Shown here in pieces: positions 26,481 to 34,969 of a stretch of 64,000 nucleotides of DNA (positions within the stretch are counted from its first letter, which is position 1; the number at the start of each line of letters is the position of its first letter). Both the position numbers and the translations under genes were made by a program. The notes under the pieces are model-generated. The model was given only the letters and a program-made list of their open reading frames with translations. It searched no databases and was not told the DNA's origin. The DNA comes from an uncultured Prevotella sp. (lineage in GTDB: Bacteria; Bacteroidota; Bacteroidia; Bacteroidales; Bacteroidaceae), in the NCBI GenBank assembly GCA_905198745.1, contig CAJKDU010000006.1, forward strand, positions 9,870-73,869, in the 5' to 3' direction.

Positions 26481-28459
26481 TGGAAAATACTTTCTTATTA
26501 TCAATAGTGTTCTGTGCGCTGTTGGGGACAGCTCCCGCAGCAGCGCAGAACACATCTGCTTTTCAGATGGAACCACTTGGCCGTGGTGTGGTGGCTTTGC
26601 CTGCCGCTCATGAGGGCGTCTTTGTGAGTTGGCGCGTGCTGGGCACCGACGACAACGCCACATGCTTCGACCTGCTTCGTAACGGCCAGCCCATAGCCAA
26701 GGGATTGCGCGTCAGCAATTTCACCGACAAGGGTGGAAGTGAAAAAGACCTCTATCAGGTAGTAGTGCGCAAAGCCGACGGGCAGCAAGAAGTTTCGCAG
26801 CAGGTGACGCCTTGGACCGACTTGTTCATGCAGATTCCGCTCAACCGCCCACAGGGTGGCACCACTCCCGACGGCAGAACCTACAACTATCGTCCCAACG
26901 ACTGCAGTGTGGGCGATGTGGATGGCGACGGTGAGTATGAGCTTATTCTCAAGTGGGACCCCTCCAATTCCAAAGACAATTCTTTCCACGGATATACTGG
27001 TGACGTGATACTCGACTGCTACAAGTTGAACGGACAGCAGTTGTGGCGCATCAATCTCGGCAAGAACATCCGTGCAGGTGCCCACTACACCCAGTTCCTC
27101 GTCTATGATTTCGACGGTGACGGCAAGGCGGAAATGATATGCAAGACTGCTCCCGGTTCTGTCGACGGCAAGGGCCACTTCGTGTCGGCTTGTGCCACCG
27201 ATGAGGCCATCAGGCAGTGTGATAACCAGGCTGACTACCGTACTGAGAATGGACGCATCCTCACGGGTGAAGAATTTCTCACCGTGTTTCGTGGTGCCGA
27301 CGGCTCTGCCGTCCACACGGTGTGGTATAATCCCAACCGCAACTTCGGTCTGGGAGGCAAGGCTGCATATGGTGATTGGGGCGACCAAAACTATCAGGGC
27401 AATCGTGGCGAGCGCTTCCTGGCCTGTGTGGCTTATCTCGATGGTGCCGACAAGTTGCCGTCTGCGGTGATGTGCCGCGGCTATTACACACCTTCCTATC
27501 TCTGGGCGGTGGACTTCGACGGTCGTCACTTGAAGACCAAATGGCTCCACAGCTCGCTTACCTCCGACCACTGGACCGTGACCGACGGCGAAGGAAACAT
27601 AGTCAGGGAAGCCCATGGACTTCAAGCCACTGCCTACGGGCAGGGTGCCCACAGCCTGGCTGTGGCAGACGTTGACGGCGACGGCTGCGACGAAATCACC
27701 TATGGCTCGGCTGCCATCAACAACGACGGAACGTTGCTCTATTCCACCGGACTGGGGCATGGAGACGCCCAGCATCTGGCCGACCTTGATCCTGACCGAC
27801 CGGGACTTGAATACTACATGGTGCACGAACGCGCGCCTTATGGCGACGACCTGCGGGATGCCCGCACCGGAGAAATCCTCTTCCGCAGCTACGACCGCGA
27901 AGACACGGGCAGAGGACTGTCTGCCGACATCGATGCCAAGCACCGTGGCTACGAGTTCTGGTGCTCTGCCAATCCCGGAGTTTATGACTGTAAGGGAAAC
28001 AAGATTGCGCGCGCCCATCTGCCCAAGAACTTCCGCATCTATTGGGACGGTGACCTGCAGGACGAACTGCTTGGCAACTGGGGACCTCCGTTTTTCGTTC
28101 CTTATCTTGTCAAGTGGAACGGCAAGAAGGGCTTAACCTTGCCGCTAAGCAACGGCAAGCAGCTCTATGAGATGGGTCACAGTGTCAGCTGCAACGGTTC
28201 CAAGGCAACACCCTGCCTGCAGGCCGACCTGTTTGGCGACTGGCGCGAGGAAATCATCTTTTGGGACAGTTCGGATGCCAGCCACCTGAATGTCTTCACT
28301 ACCAATACGCCTACCGACTATCGGGTGCCTACACTCATGCATGATCATGTCTACCGTATGGGCATAGCGTGGCAGAATGTTGCTTACAATCAACCTCCGC
28401 ACTTGGGCTACTATCTGCCCGACGCTGTGGCTAAATGGGGAAATCCAACTTCTAAATAG
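26480..28459 (+). CDS. PL11 rhamnogalacturonan lyase (standard length)
   Basis: A 659-residue lyase with signal peptide (LLSIVFCALLGTAPAAAQ). The mature protein begins with the PL11 N-terminal sandwich (MEPLGRGVVALPA, GVFVSWRVLGTD) and continues through the propeller with calcium-type loops GDVDGDGEYE, YDFDGDGKAE and ADVDGDGCDE; GLGHGDAQHLADLDPDRPG and ADLFGDWREEIIFWD are strongly PL11-like. It is a paralogue of the giant PL11 at 15519 but has no repeats or T9SS tail, so it probably works in the periplasm on imported oligosaccharides. It overlaps the GH28 stop by one base and lies 7 bp before the CE12 gene. Confidence 0.94.
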   Translation: MENTFLLSIVFCALLGTAPAAAQNTSAFQMEPLGRGVVALPAAHEGVFVSWRVLGTDDNATCFDLLRNGQPIAKGLRVSNFTDKGGSEKDLYQVVVRKADGQQEVSQQVTPWTDLFMQIPLNRPQGGTTPDGRTYNYRPNDCSVGDVDGDGEYELILKWDPSNSKDNSFHGYTGDVILDCYKLNGQQLWRINLGKNIRAGAHYTQFLVYDFDGDGKAEMICKTAPGSVDGKGHFVSACATDEAIRQCDNQADYRTENGRILTGEEFLTVFRGADGSAVHTVWYNPNRNFGLGGKAAYGDWGDQNYQGNRGERFLACVAYLDGADKLPSAVMCRGYYTPSYLWAVDFDGRHLKTKWLHSSLTSDHWTVTDGEGNIVREAHGLQATAYGQGAHSLAVADVDGDGCDEITYGSAAINNDGTLLYSTGLGHGDAQHLADLDPDRPGLEYYMVHERAPYGDDLRDARTGEILFRSYDREDTGRGLSADIDAKHRGYEFWCSANPGVYDCKGNKIARAHLPKNFRIYWDGDLQDELLGNWGPPFFVPYLVKWNGKKGLTLPLSNGKQLYEMGHSVSCNGSKATPCLQADLFGDWREEIIFWDSSDASHLNVFTTNTPTDYRVPTLMHDHVYRMGIAWQNVAYNQPPHLGYYLPDAVAKWGNPTSK

Positions 28460-28466
28460 TATAGTT

Positions 28467-30083
28467 ATGAAAAAGATATTTGCAGCGTTGTCATTATTGG
28501 CAACCGTCTCGTCGGCTTCTGCCCAGGTGGCCAAGCCGATGGAAGATGTCAACCACGTGGTGGATTTGACACTCGACAGCCTGAACAAGGCCGAAATGGC
28601 TCGTGTGCCGGCAGGCTCCAGCCGAAAGGGTAACAATCCGGTGCTCTTCCTTGTGGGCAATTCTACCATGCGCAACGGTACGCTGGGCAATGGCAATAAT
28701 GGTCAGTGGGGATGGGGATTCTTTGAGCACATGTTCTTCGACCCGTCCAAGATTACCGTTGAGAACCAGGCTTTGGGCGGCACCAGCAGCCGCACGTTCT
28801 ATACCCGCCTGTGGAGTGGAGTCAAGTCTGGCATCCGCAAGGGCGACTGGGTGATTATTTCCATCGGCCACAACGACAATGGCCCTTATGACAGTGGGCG
28901 TGCACGTGCCAGTATTCCCGGCATAGGCAACGATTCGCTTCCTGTGACCATCAAGGAGACAGGAGTGAAGGAAACCGTTTATACCTACGGCGAATATATG
29001 CGCCGCTATATCCGCGAGACCAAGGCTTTGGGCGCTCATCCCATCCTGATGTCGCTCACACCGCGCGACGCTTACGATGCTGACGGAAAGATAGTCCGTG
29101 TGAACAAGACCTTCGGCTTGTGGGCCAAGCAGGTGGCTGAGCAGGAGCATGTGCCGTTTGTCGACCTGAACGAGATTTCCGCTTCCAAGCTCGACAAGTA
29201 TGGCCGTTGGAAAGAACATTACCATTTCTACACCGACCACATCCATACCAGCCGCTTCGGTGCGATGATGAACGCACGTTCGGCTGCCGAGGGCATCTAT
29301 GAAAGCAAGGATCCGCAGCTGGCTCCTCTGCAGGCCATGATGGTCAACGTGATTCCCGATACGGTGGAGGTGAAACGTGAGAACGGAAAACCCGTGGTCT
29401 TCATCACGGGCGACAGCACCGTGAAGAATACGGACAAGGATCCAGACGGCATGTGGGGATGGGGCTCACAGGCCTACACGGTGTTCAATCCCAAGAAGAT
29501 CACGTGCGTGAACTGTGCCAAGGCAGGACGTAGCACGCGCACCTATCTCAATGAAGGTCGTTGGGACAAGGTCTACAACAGCGTGAAGCCCGGCGACTAT
29601 GTGCTCATACAGTTCGGCCACAACGACATAGGCCCCATCGACAATCAGAAAATGCGTGGCGTCATTGCTTGCACTGCTGACACCAGCCACGTGTATAAAC
29701 TGGCTGGATCGGGCACCTATGAGGTGGTATACTCGTTCGGATGGTACCTGAAGAAGTTCATCCAGGATGTGCGCGAGAAGGGCGGAACGCCTATTCTCCT
29801 TTCGCTCACTCCCCGCAACGAGTGGCCCAAAGGCAAGATCGAACGCCGCAACGACACCTATGGAAAGTGGTATCGTGAGGTGGCTAAGGAAACTGGCGTG
29901 GAACTGGTGGATGTGCACAACATCTCTGCCGATTTCCTCGACAAGAAGGGACAAGAGAAGGCTAAAGCCTACTATAACCACGACCACACCCACACCTCGT
30001 TGCTCGGCGCTAAGATGAATGCCAAGAGTGTGGCAAAGGGACTGAAACAAATCAAGAGTCCTTTGGCCAAGTACCTGAAATAA
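28467..30083 (+). CDS. Tandem-domain CE12 rhamnogalacturonan acetylesterase
   Basis: A 538-residue protein with signal peptide (AALSLLATVSSASA). I chose ATG 28467 over the in-frame upstream ATG at 28377, which lies within the PL11 gene. It contains two SGNH/GDSL esterase modules in a row. Module 1 has GNSTMRNG (Ser), ISIGHNDNG and DHIHTS (His); module 2 has GDSTVKNT, IQFGHNDIG and DHTHTS. All key residues look intact in both. CE12 removes acetyl groups from GalA in RG-I so that lyases and hydrolases can act. Most CE12 proteins have one such domain, so the duplication is notable. Last gene of the operon, followed by a terminator. Confidence 0.92.
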   Translation: MKKIFAALSLLATVSSASAQVAKPMEDVNHVVDLTLDSLNKAEMARVPAGSSRKGNNPVLFLVGNSTMRNGTLGNGNNGQWGWGFFEHMFFDPSKITVENQALGGTSSRTFYTRLWSGVKSGIRKGDWVIISIGHNDNGPYDSGRARASIPGIGNDSLPVTIKETGVKETVYTYGEYMRRYIRETKALGAHPILMSLTPRDAYDADGKIVRVNKTFGLWAKQVAEQEHVPFVDLNEISASKLDKYGRWKEHYHFYTDHIHTSRFGAMMNARSAAEGIYESKDPQLAPLQAMMVNVIPDTVEVKRENGKPVVFITGDSTVKNTDKDPDGMWGWGSQAYTVFNPKKITCVNCAKAGRSTRTYLNEGRWDKVYNSVKPGDYVLIQFGHNDIGPIDNQKMRGVIACTADTSHVYKLAGSGTYEVVYSFGWYLKKFIQDVREKGGTPILLSLTPRNEWPKGKIERRNDTYGKWYREVAKETGVELVDVHNISADFLDKKGQEKAKAYYNHDHTHTSLLGAKMNAKSVAKGLKQIKSPLAKYLK

Positions 30084-30112
30084 CGGATTGTTTACATGGC
30101 TTATCCAAAAAC

Positions 30113-30151
30113 GGAAGTGCGGTGTTCTCCTTGTGACGAACATCGCACTTC
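30113..30151 (+). terminator. Terminator of the GH28-PL11-CE12 operon
   Basis: Arms GAAGTGCGGTGTTC and GAACATCGCACTTC pair over 14 bp with one GU pair and are followed by TGTTTT, 29 bp after the CE12 stop. Confidence 0.8.
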
Positions 30152-30254
30152 TGTTTTGAATACATGAAAGTGTTTTTTCCAAAATATCTATCACCTATCA
30201 CTTTTGAAGCACAAACAGCTTGTATAACAGAGCTTTGTGGATTTTGCCCGTCTT

Positions 30255-30287
30255 ACATCCATCACTTATCCATCACTTATCCATCAC
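30255..30287. repeat. Three tandem 11-bp units, TTATCCATCAC
   Basis: Two exact copies (30266-30276, 30277-30287) follow one variant copy (30255-30265, ACATCCATCAC). The same CCATCAC word recurs at 30773. Confidence 0.8.
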
Positions 30288-30421
30288 TTGCTGCATTTCT
30301 GATTTTAGTGGTTTCCCCCTAAACAGCTGATTTTATGGCCGGTGCTTGGCTTGCCTTTGGACTGCGTATGGAATGACGGTTCTGGCTGTTTACCCCAACT
30401 TGAATATTTCTCTACATGGAG

Positions 30422-30535
30422 CTTCCGGAATTTGGAGTGACGCATGATATCGTAGCTTTGGGGTGTAAGGCTTTTTGCCCGCTTTTCTGTTTGGCTCTAT
30501 CGATGACATACAATCATCACTCCAGATTCCGGAAG
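30422..30535. repeat. Inverted repeat with CTTCCGGAAT ends
   Basis: Arms 30422-30440 and 30517-30535 match at 18 of 19 positions as inverted copies, 76 bp apart. The right arm with flanking CAATCATCACTCC is partly repeated at 48339-48363. Confidence 0.7.
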
Positions 30536-30564
30536 AAAACTGTTTAACTGCTCGGTTGCAACTT

Positions 30565-30625
30565 GTTAATGGCAGACTTATGCCCCGTTAATGGCAGACT
30601 TACGATGCGAAGGAGGCCGACTTCT
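30565..30625. repeat. Variant 22-bp-period repeat (GTTAATGGCAGACTTA)
   Basis: Two exact 16-bp copies start at 30565 and 30587 (period 22). A degraded third copy of the core lies at 30615 (9 of 11 bases), again 22 bp on. The unit resembles GCTAATGGCACACTAA of the main repeat family at 13 of 16 positions. Confidence 0.7.
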
Positions 30626-30641
30626 ACCTGGTCCTATTGGC

Positions 30642-30680
30642 TGGGCACTCCTTGCCACGGCCGTAGGCAAGGAGTGCCCA
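30642..30680. repeat. Perfect 15-bp hairpin in non-coding DNA
   Basis: Arms TGGGCACTCCTTGCC and GGCAAGGAGTGCCCA flank a 9-nt loop that contains the palindrome ACGGCCGT. There is no T-tract on either side, so it is not a typical terminator. Confidence 0.8.
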
Positions 30681-31090
30681 AACAGCAGGACTGATTGGGG
30701 GCATTCCGCTTAAACTTGGCCATTGACGCATTAGTGATAGATGTGATGGATGTTAACCCATCTGTCACGCATCCATCACTCCGTTTATCTTGCTTATAAT
30801 CAGATGAATAATGTAAGATATCGAGAAAAGTGATAGATAGTGGTGAAAAAACTAAAAACTTTACGTGCGCGTGCGTGCGCGTGCGATGCGGTTATCCGGC
30901 AATGCGATAAGAAAACAAAGACAAGTAGACGCTTGATTTTCCATCCGTGTCTTGCATCAATCCGAACTTTGGAATTGCAACGGCCACTCCAATGCCGGAT
31001 GAATTGAAAAGCGTGGAGTCTGAAGCTACGCGGCACCATTGGTTCACTTCAGCATGCCCTCTCTTGGGGGCATCCCGAAGTTTGTCGTGG

Positions 31091-32560
31091 CTACGTTCTC
31101 ACCAGATTCCTGCCCGCATCTATGCGGAGGAAAATGAAGAGCAGGAGGGTGAAGCCCCACAATGAAGAACCTCCATAGCTGAAGAAGGGAAGGGGAATGC
31201 CAATGACAGGCGTCAGTCCGAGCACCATGCCCACATTGATGAACACGTGGAACAGGAAGACACTCAGCACACAGTAGCCGTAAACACGGCCAAACTTGAA
31301 CGGCTGTCTCTCTGCCAGGTGGATGAGGCGCAGAATCAAGGCAAGAAACAGTATCAGTACTGTTGCCGACCCGAGAAATCCTTCTTCCTCGCCAACGGTG
31401 CAGAAGATGAAGTCGGTGTCCTGTTCCGGCACAAACTTCAGCTTGGTCTGTGTGCCGTTGAGGAAGCCCTTGCCTTCCAGTCCACCCGAGCCGATGGCTA
31501 TTTCGCTCTGGTGTACGTTGTAGCCCGCACCAGCCAAGTCTTCGTCCAGTCCCAACAGCACGTTGATGCGCACGCGCTGGTGAGGCTCCATCACGTTGTT
31601 GAGCACATAGTCGGCAGAATAGAAGAAGGCTATGCTGCCGAGGGTGAACATCACGATGTAGAGATAGTTGGCTATGTGTGTGCTCAACGCCTGGTAGAGC
31701 AGGTAGCCGATGATGGCGGCACTGAGGATAATCTGCACCCACACAATGTCGAACGGAATAACGTATTCCGAGAACAACAGGAAAATCAGCGTGGTGCCCA
31801 CACAGTAGGCGAGCAACAGGCGTGTCTTCTTCTTGTCGTCACAATACACCTGCACCATCACCGCCGAGAATATCTGCACCAGCAATAGCACGGTGAACTT
31901 GCCTACAGAGGTGGGCGTGTCCCAAAGGAACGTGTCCTCGTAGCGGATGCCCACCACGAAATAGATGACCATGGCCACACCCGTGAACAGGATGCTGCCC
32001 GGCATGCCCTCGCGGTAGAGCATGAGGAAGAATGACAGGTAGACGAGTGCCGAACCTGTTTCGCGCTGGCCGATGATGAACAGCATGGGCAGCAGGATGA
32101 TGGTGACGGCTGCCGCAAAGTCTTTCCATCGCTGCATGGAAAATCCGTAGGTGCTCATCAGCTTGGCTATGGCGAGTGCGGTGGCAAACTTGCCGAACTC
32201 GGCAGGCTGCAACCGGAGCGGACCGAGCACAAGCCATGAATGGGACCCCTTGATGTCGTGCGGATTGAAGATGGTGGCGAAGAGCAAGAGCAATAGCACA
32301 CCATATATGATGTAGGCAAAGGTGTCGTAGAAGCGGTCGTCGAGCATCAGCAGCACAAAGCCCAGGCAGATGGAGGTGCCTATCCACACAATCTGCATGC
32401 CCGAACGGGTGGCAAGACTGAAGATGTCGTTGTCGCCATACGTATAGCTGGCACCGCACACGCTGACCCATCCGAACACGAGCAGTGCCAGGTAGATGCC
32501 GATGGTCCACCAGTCGAGTGACCGTATGATACTTGTTGGTTTATCTGTTCCTTGAGCCAT
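31091..32560 (-). CDS. rodA: RodA, SEDS peptidoglycan glycosyltransferase
   Basis: A 489-residue polytopic membrane protein of the SEDS family. It polymerises lipid II with PBP2 as partner during cell elongation. Visible features are the many hydrophobic helices, GSHSWLVLGPLRLQPAEFGK (the conserved W-x-G-x-x-x-Q-P-[AS]-E-x-x-K type motif), IGQRETGSALVYLSFF, VHQSEIAIGSGGLEGKGFLNG and the C-terminal GIPLPFFSYGGSSL. Length is normal for Bacteroidota. The start overlaps the end of mrdA by 20 bp, which fixes the pairing and suggests translational coupling. Last gene of the mre operon. Confidence 0.97.
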   Translation of the reverse strand: MAQGTDKPTSIIRSLDWWTIGIYLALLVFGWVSVCGASYTYGDNDIFSLATRSGMQIVWIGTSICLGFVLLMLDDRFYDTFAYIIYGVLLLLLFATIFNPHDIKGSHSWLVLGPLRLQPAEFGKFATALAIAKLMSTYGFSMQRWKDFAAAVTIILLPMLFIIGQRETGSALVYLSFFLMLYREGMPGSILFTGVAMVIYFVVGIRYEDTFLWDTPTSVGKFTVLLLVQIFSAVMVQVYCDDKKKTRLLLAYCVGTTLIFLLFSEYVIPFDIVWVQIILSAAIIGYLLYQALSTHIANYLYIVMFTLGSIAFFYSADYVLNNVMEPHQRVRINVLLGLDEDLAGAGYNVHQSEIAIGSGGLEGKGFLNGTQTKLKFVPEQDTDFIFCTVGEEEGFLGSATVLILFLALILRLIHLAERQPFKFGRVYGYCVLSVFLFHVFINVGMVLGLTPVIGIPLPFFSYGGSSLWGFTLLLFIFLRIDAGRNLVRT

Positions 32561-34391
32561 AAGCTATTCTTCTGTGTTGAAGCTGGGCCGCCATGCTCTC
32601 TTCGCTTGGCGTGAGCTTGCCTTTCAAATATTGTTCCATCATCAGTCCGCCGATGGGCACACCGAAGTCGGCACCGAAGCCGCCGTTTTCCACATACACG
32701 GCAATGGCTATCTTCGGGTTCTTCATCGGTGCGAATCCCATGAATACTGAGTGGTCTTGTCCGCGGTTCTGTGCCGTTCCGGTCTTGCCGCAGGCATCAT
32801 AGTCGTAGCGGCTCAGGGCTTTACACGTGCCCTTGAGCACCGAACTCTTCATGCCGGCCACCACCCAGTTGTAGGCACTTGCCTTGGCCTTGGTGTAGTG
32901 GCGTTCGCGAAATTCCTCGGCAAGCGGCTTGCCTTCCACCTTTCTCACCACGTGGGGCGTGTAGTAATAGCCGCGGTTGGCAATGGTGGCGCCGAGGTTG
33001 GCAATCTGGAGCGGCGTGAGGTTCACCTCACCCTGCCCGATGGATATACTGATCACGGTCAGTCCGTTCCACGAGCCCTTGTAGGCCTTGTCGTAGAACT
33101 GTGCGTTAGGTATCAGTCCGCGTTTCTCTCCGGGCAGGTCAATGCCCAGTTTATAGCCGAAGCCCATGCTCACCATGTAGTCGCGCCAGGTGTTCATGGC
33201 TTCCTGCACGTTCTTGTATTTGCGGCGGTTGGACATCATGTAGAACAGTCCCCAGCAGAAGTATCCGTTGCATGACGTGCTGATGGCCTCTGTCAGGTCA
33301 AGAGGCGAAGCATGGCCGTGGCATCCCACGTGCAAGCCTTTGTAGTAGAAACCATGGTTGCAGGAAAACATGGTGTGGGGTGTGATGATGCCTTCAGACA
33401 GATAGGTGAGTGCCTGTGTGGTCTTGAAGGTGGAGCCTGGCGGATACTGTCCCATGATGGAACGGTTGAGCAGCGGCTTCCACACGTTCTTCGAGAGGCG
33501 GACATGCTCTTTGCTGCGTTTTCTTCCCACCAGGTTGCGCGGGTCGTAGCTGGGTGAACTCACCATGCAGAGCACTTCGCCCGTGGCAGGCTCGATGGCC
33601 ACAATGGAGCCTATCTTTCCTTCCAGCAGCCGTTCGCCCAATGCCTGGAGCTTCTCGTCGATGGAAAGTGTGAGGTTGCGGCCCGGTTGCGGCCGGCGGT
33701 CATACTTGCCGTGCTGGTAGTTGCCCTGTATTCTGCCGTGTGCGTCGCGCAGCAGAATCTGCACGCCTTTCACGCCGCGAAGGTCTTTCTCATAATATTT
33801 TTCGATGCCCAGCTTGCCGATGTAGTCGCCGGGCTGGTAGTAGTCGTCCTCCTCAATGTTGGCTTCCGACACCTCGCCCACGTCGCCCAGCACATGGGCG
33901 GCAAAGGGATACTGGTATTGCCGGATGCTTCGTTTTTGGATGTAGAAACCGGGAAAGCGGAAGAGCTTCTCCTGGAAAACGCTGAAATCCTTGTCGGAGA
34001 GTTGGCTCATGAACAGCTGTTGTGTGAACCTGGAGTAGCCCGGATTCTTGTTGCGGTCCTTGATGTCGTTCATCCGCTTGATGAAAAACTCCTTGGTAAT
34101 GCCCAAGGAGTTGCAGAAATCCATGGTGTCGAGACGCCCCTTTTCCTCGTTCATCACCACCATAATGTCGTAGGCAGGCTGGTTGTAGACAAGCAACTTG
34201 CCGTGGCGGTCGTAGATGACGCCACGCGAGGGATACTCCACCTTCTTGAGAAAGGCGTTGCTGTCGGCACTCTTCCGGTAGTCGTCGCTCATCACTTGGA
34301 GCGTGAACAGCCGGATGATGTAGATGGCCACAATCGTGACAGCTACACCACCGATGACAAAGCGTCGTTTTTCGAGATTATAGTCTTTCAT
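32541..34391 (-). CDS. mrdA: Penicillin-binding protein 2 (elongation transpeptidase)
   Basis: A 616-residue class B PBP. Order: short cytoplasmic tail and one N-terminal membrane helix (VIGGVAVTIVAIYIIRLFTL), PBP dimer domain, and transpeptidase domain with the active-site motifs STFK (near residue 319), the SxN box as SCN in ISTSCNGYF, and KTG in CGKTGTAQN. It cross-links peptidoglycan at the cell side wall together with RodA. It follows mreD by 24 bp and overlaps rodA, the order usual for Bacteroidota. Confidence 0.97.
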   Translation of the reverse strand: MKDYNLEKRRFVIGGVAVTIVAIYIIRLFTLQVMSDDYRKSADSNAFLKKVEYPSRGVIYDRHGKLLVYNQPAYDIMVVMNEEKGRLDTMDFCNSLGITKEFFIKRMNDIKDRNKNPGYSRFTQQLFMSQLSDKDFSVFQEKLFRFPGFYIQKRSIRQYQYPFAAHVLGDVGEVSEANIEEDDYYQPGDYIGKLGIEKYYEKDLRGVKGVQILLRDAHGRIQGNYQHGKYDRRPQPGRNLTLSIDEKLQALGERLLEGKIGSIVAIEPATGEVLCMVSSPSYDPRNLVGRKRSKEHVRLSKNVWKPLLNRSIMGQYPPGSTFKTTQALTYLSEGIITPHTMFSCNHGFYYKGLHVGCHGHASPLDLTEAISTSCNGYFCWGLFYMMSNRRKYKNVQEAMNTWRDYMVSMGFGYKLGIDLPGEKRGLIPNAQFYDKAYKGSWNGLTVISISIGQGEVNLTPLQIANLGATIANRGYYYTPHVVRKVEGKPLAEEFRERHYTKAKASAYNWVVAGMKSSVLKGTCKALSRYDYDACGKTGTAQNRGQDHSVFMGFAPMKNPKIAIAVYVENGGFGADFGVPIGGLMMEQYLKGKLTPSEESMAAQLQHRRIAYGSRNR

Positions 34392-34415
34392 TTCCTGTAG
34401 TCCTCCCTGCTCGGA

Positions 34416-34913
34416 TTAGTTTCTCACTTTTTCGATGGCAAGCAGCAGGGCAATGGTCAGCAGCGTGCTGCCGCCCACACACTCAGCCCACAAGAGAAGG
34501 TTGAAGAAGTTGAACATCTCCAGGGTGAAGAAGATGAGGCAGTAGATGAAGACAAGAATGATGGTGTAGTAGACGAATGAGGTTACACCCAATGTCTTCA
34601 TCGACGGCGTCAGGTCGTCGGCGCTGTCGCGGGGAATGAACGGCTCAAGAACATAGGGCTGCAGGAAACCGAGCAGCGTCATGGAACCTGTGGCCACACC
34701 CGGCGTGTCTGAGAAAGTGTCGATGACCAGACCGAAAACAAAGCTCCACAGCAGTATGCCCCACCTCGGATAGTTGCGGCGGAACATCAGTATCATGTAG
34801 ACATAGAGCAGCGGGGTGGCACAGTTGAACAGGTGGATGTTGTTGAGCACCAATACCTGTGCCAGGCACAATACGAAGAAAAGCAGAACGCCTTTGATAA
34901 GTTCCAGGTTCAT
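34416..34913 (-). CDS. mreD: MreD rod-shape membrane protein
   Basis: A 165-residue protein with about five hydrophobic helices (GVLLFFVLCLAQVLVLNNIHL at the start, then ILLWSFVFGLVIDTFSD). VIDTFSDTPGVATG fits MreD. Identity rests on size, topology and its position between mreC and mrdA. It is part of the elongasome linking MreB and MreC to PBP2-RodA. Confidence 0.92.
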   Translation of the reverse strand: MNLELIKGVLLFFVLCLAQVLVLNNIHLFNCATPLLYVYMILMFRRNYPRWGILLWSFVFGLVIDTFSDTPGVATGSMTLLGFLQPYVLEPFIPRDSADDLTPSMKTLGVTSFVYYTIILVFIYCLIFFTLEMFNFFNLLLWAECVGGSTLLTIALLLAIEKVRN

Positions 34914-34969
34914 TTACCCTTTGTTCCTTTCGTTGAATGATAATTCCTTGTCGCCTTGTCGGCGAGTGA

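Larger units (their letters stand above)
30084..31090. other. Repeat-rich non-coding region of about 1 kb
   Basis: I see no credible gene. In order it contains: a terminator for the CE12 operon (30113), an 11-bp tandem repeat (30255-30287), a widely spaced inverted repeat (30422/30517), a 22-bp-period repeat (30571-30625), a 15-bp perfect hairpin (30642), a GTGATGGATG/CATCCATCAC inverted repeat (30743/30770), and an alternating purine-pyrimidine tract (30862). Confidence 0.7.

Noticed and set aside
30186..30840. A mobile element bounded by CTATCACTTTT inverted ends
   Set aside because: Only 11 bp match at the ends, there is no clear target duplication, and the inside has no transposase.
30947..31165. 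Small open frame of 72 codons overlapping the rodA end
   Set aside because: Overlaps rodA on the other strand and has no recognisable features.
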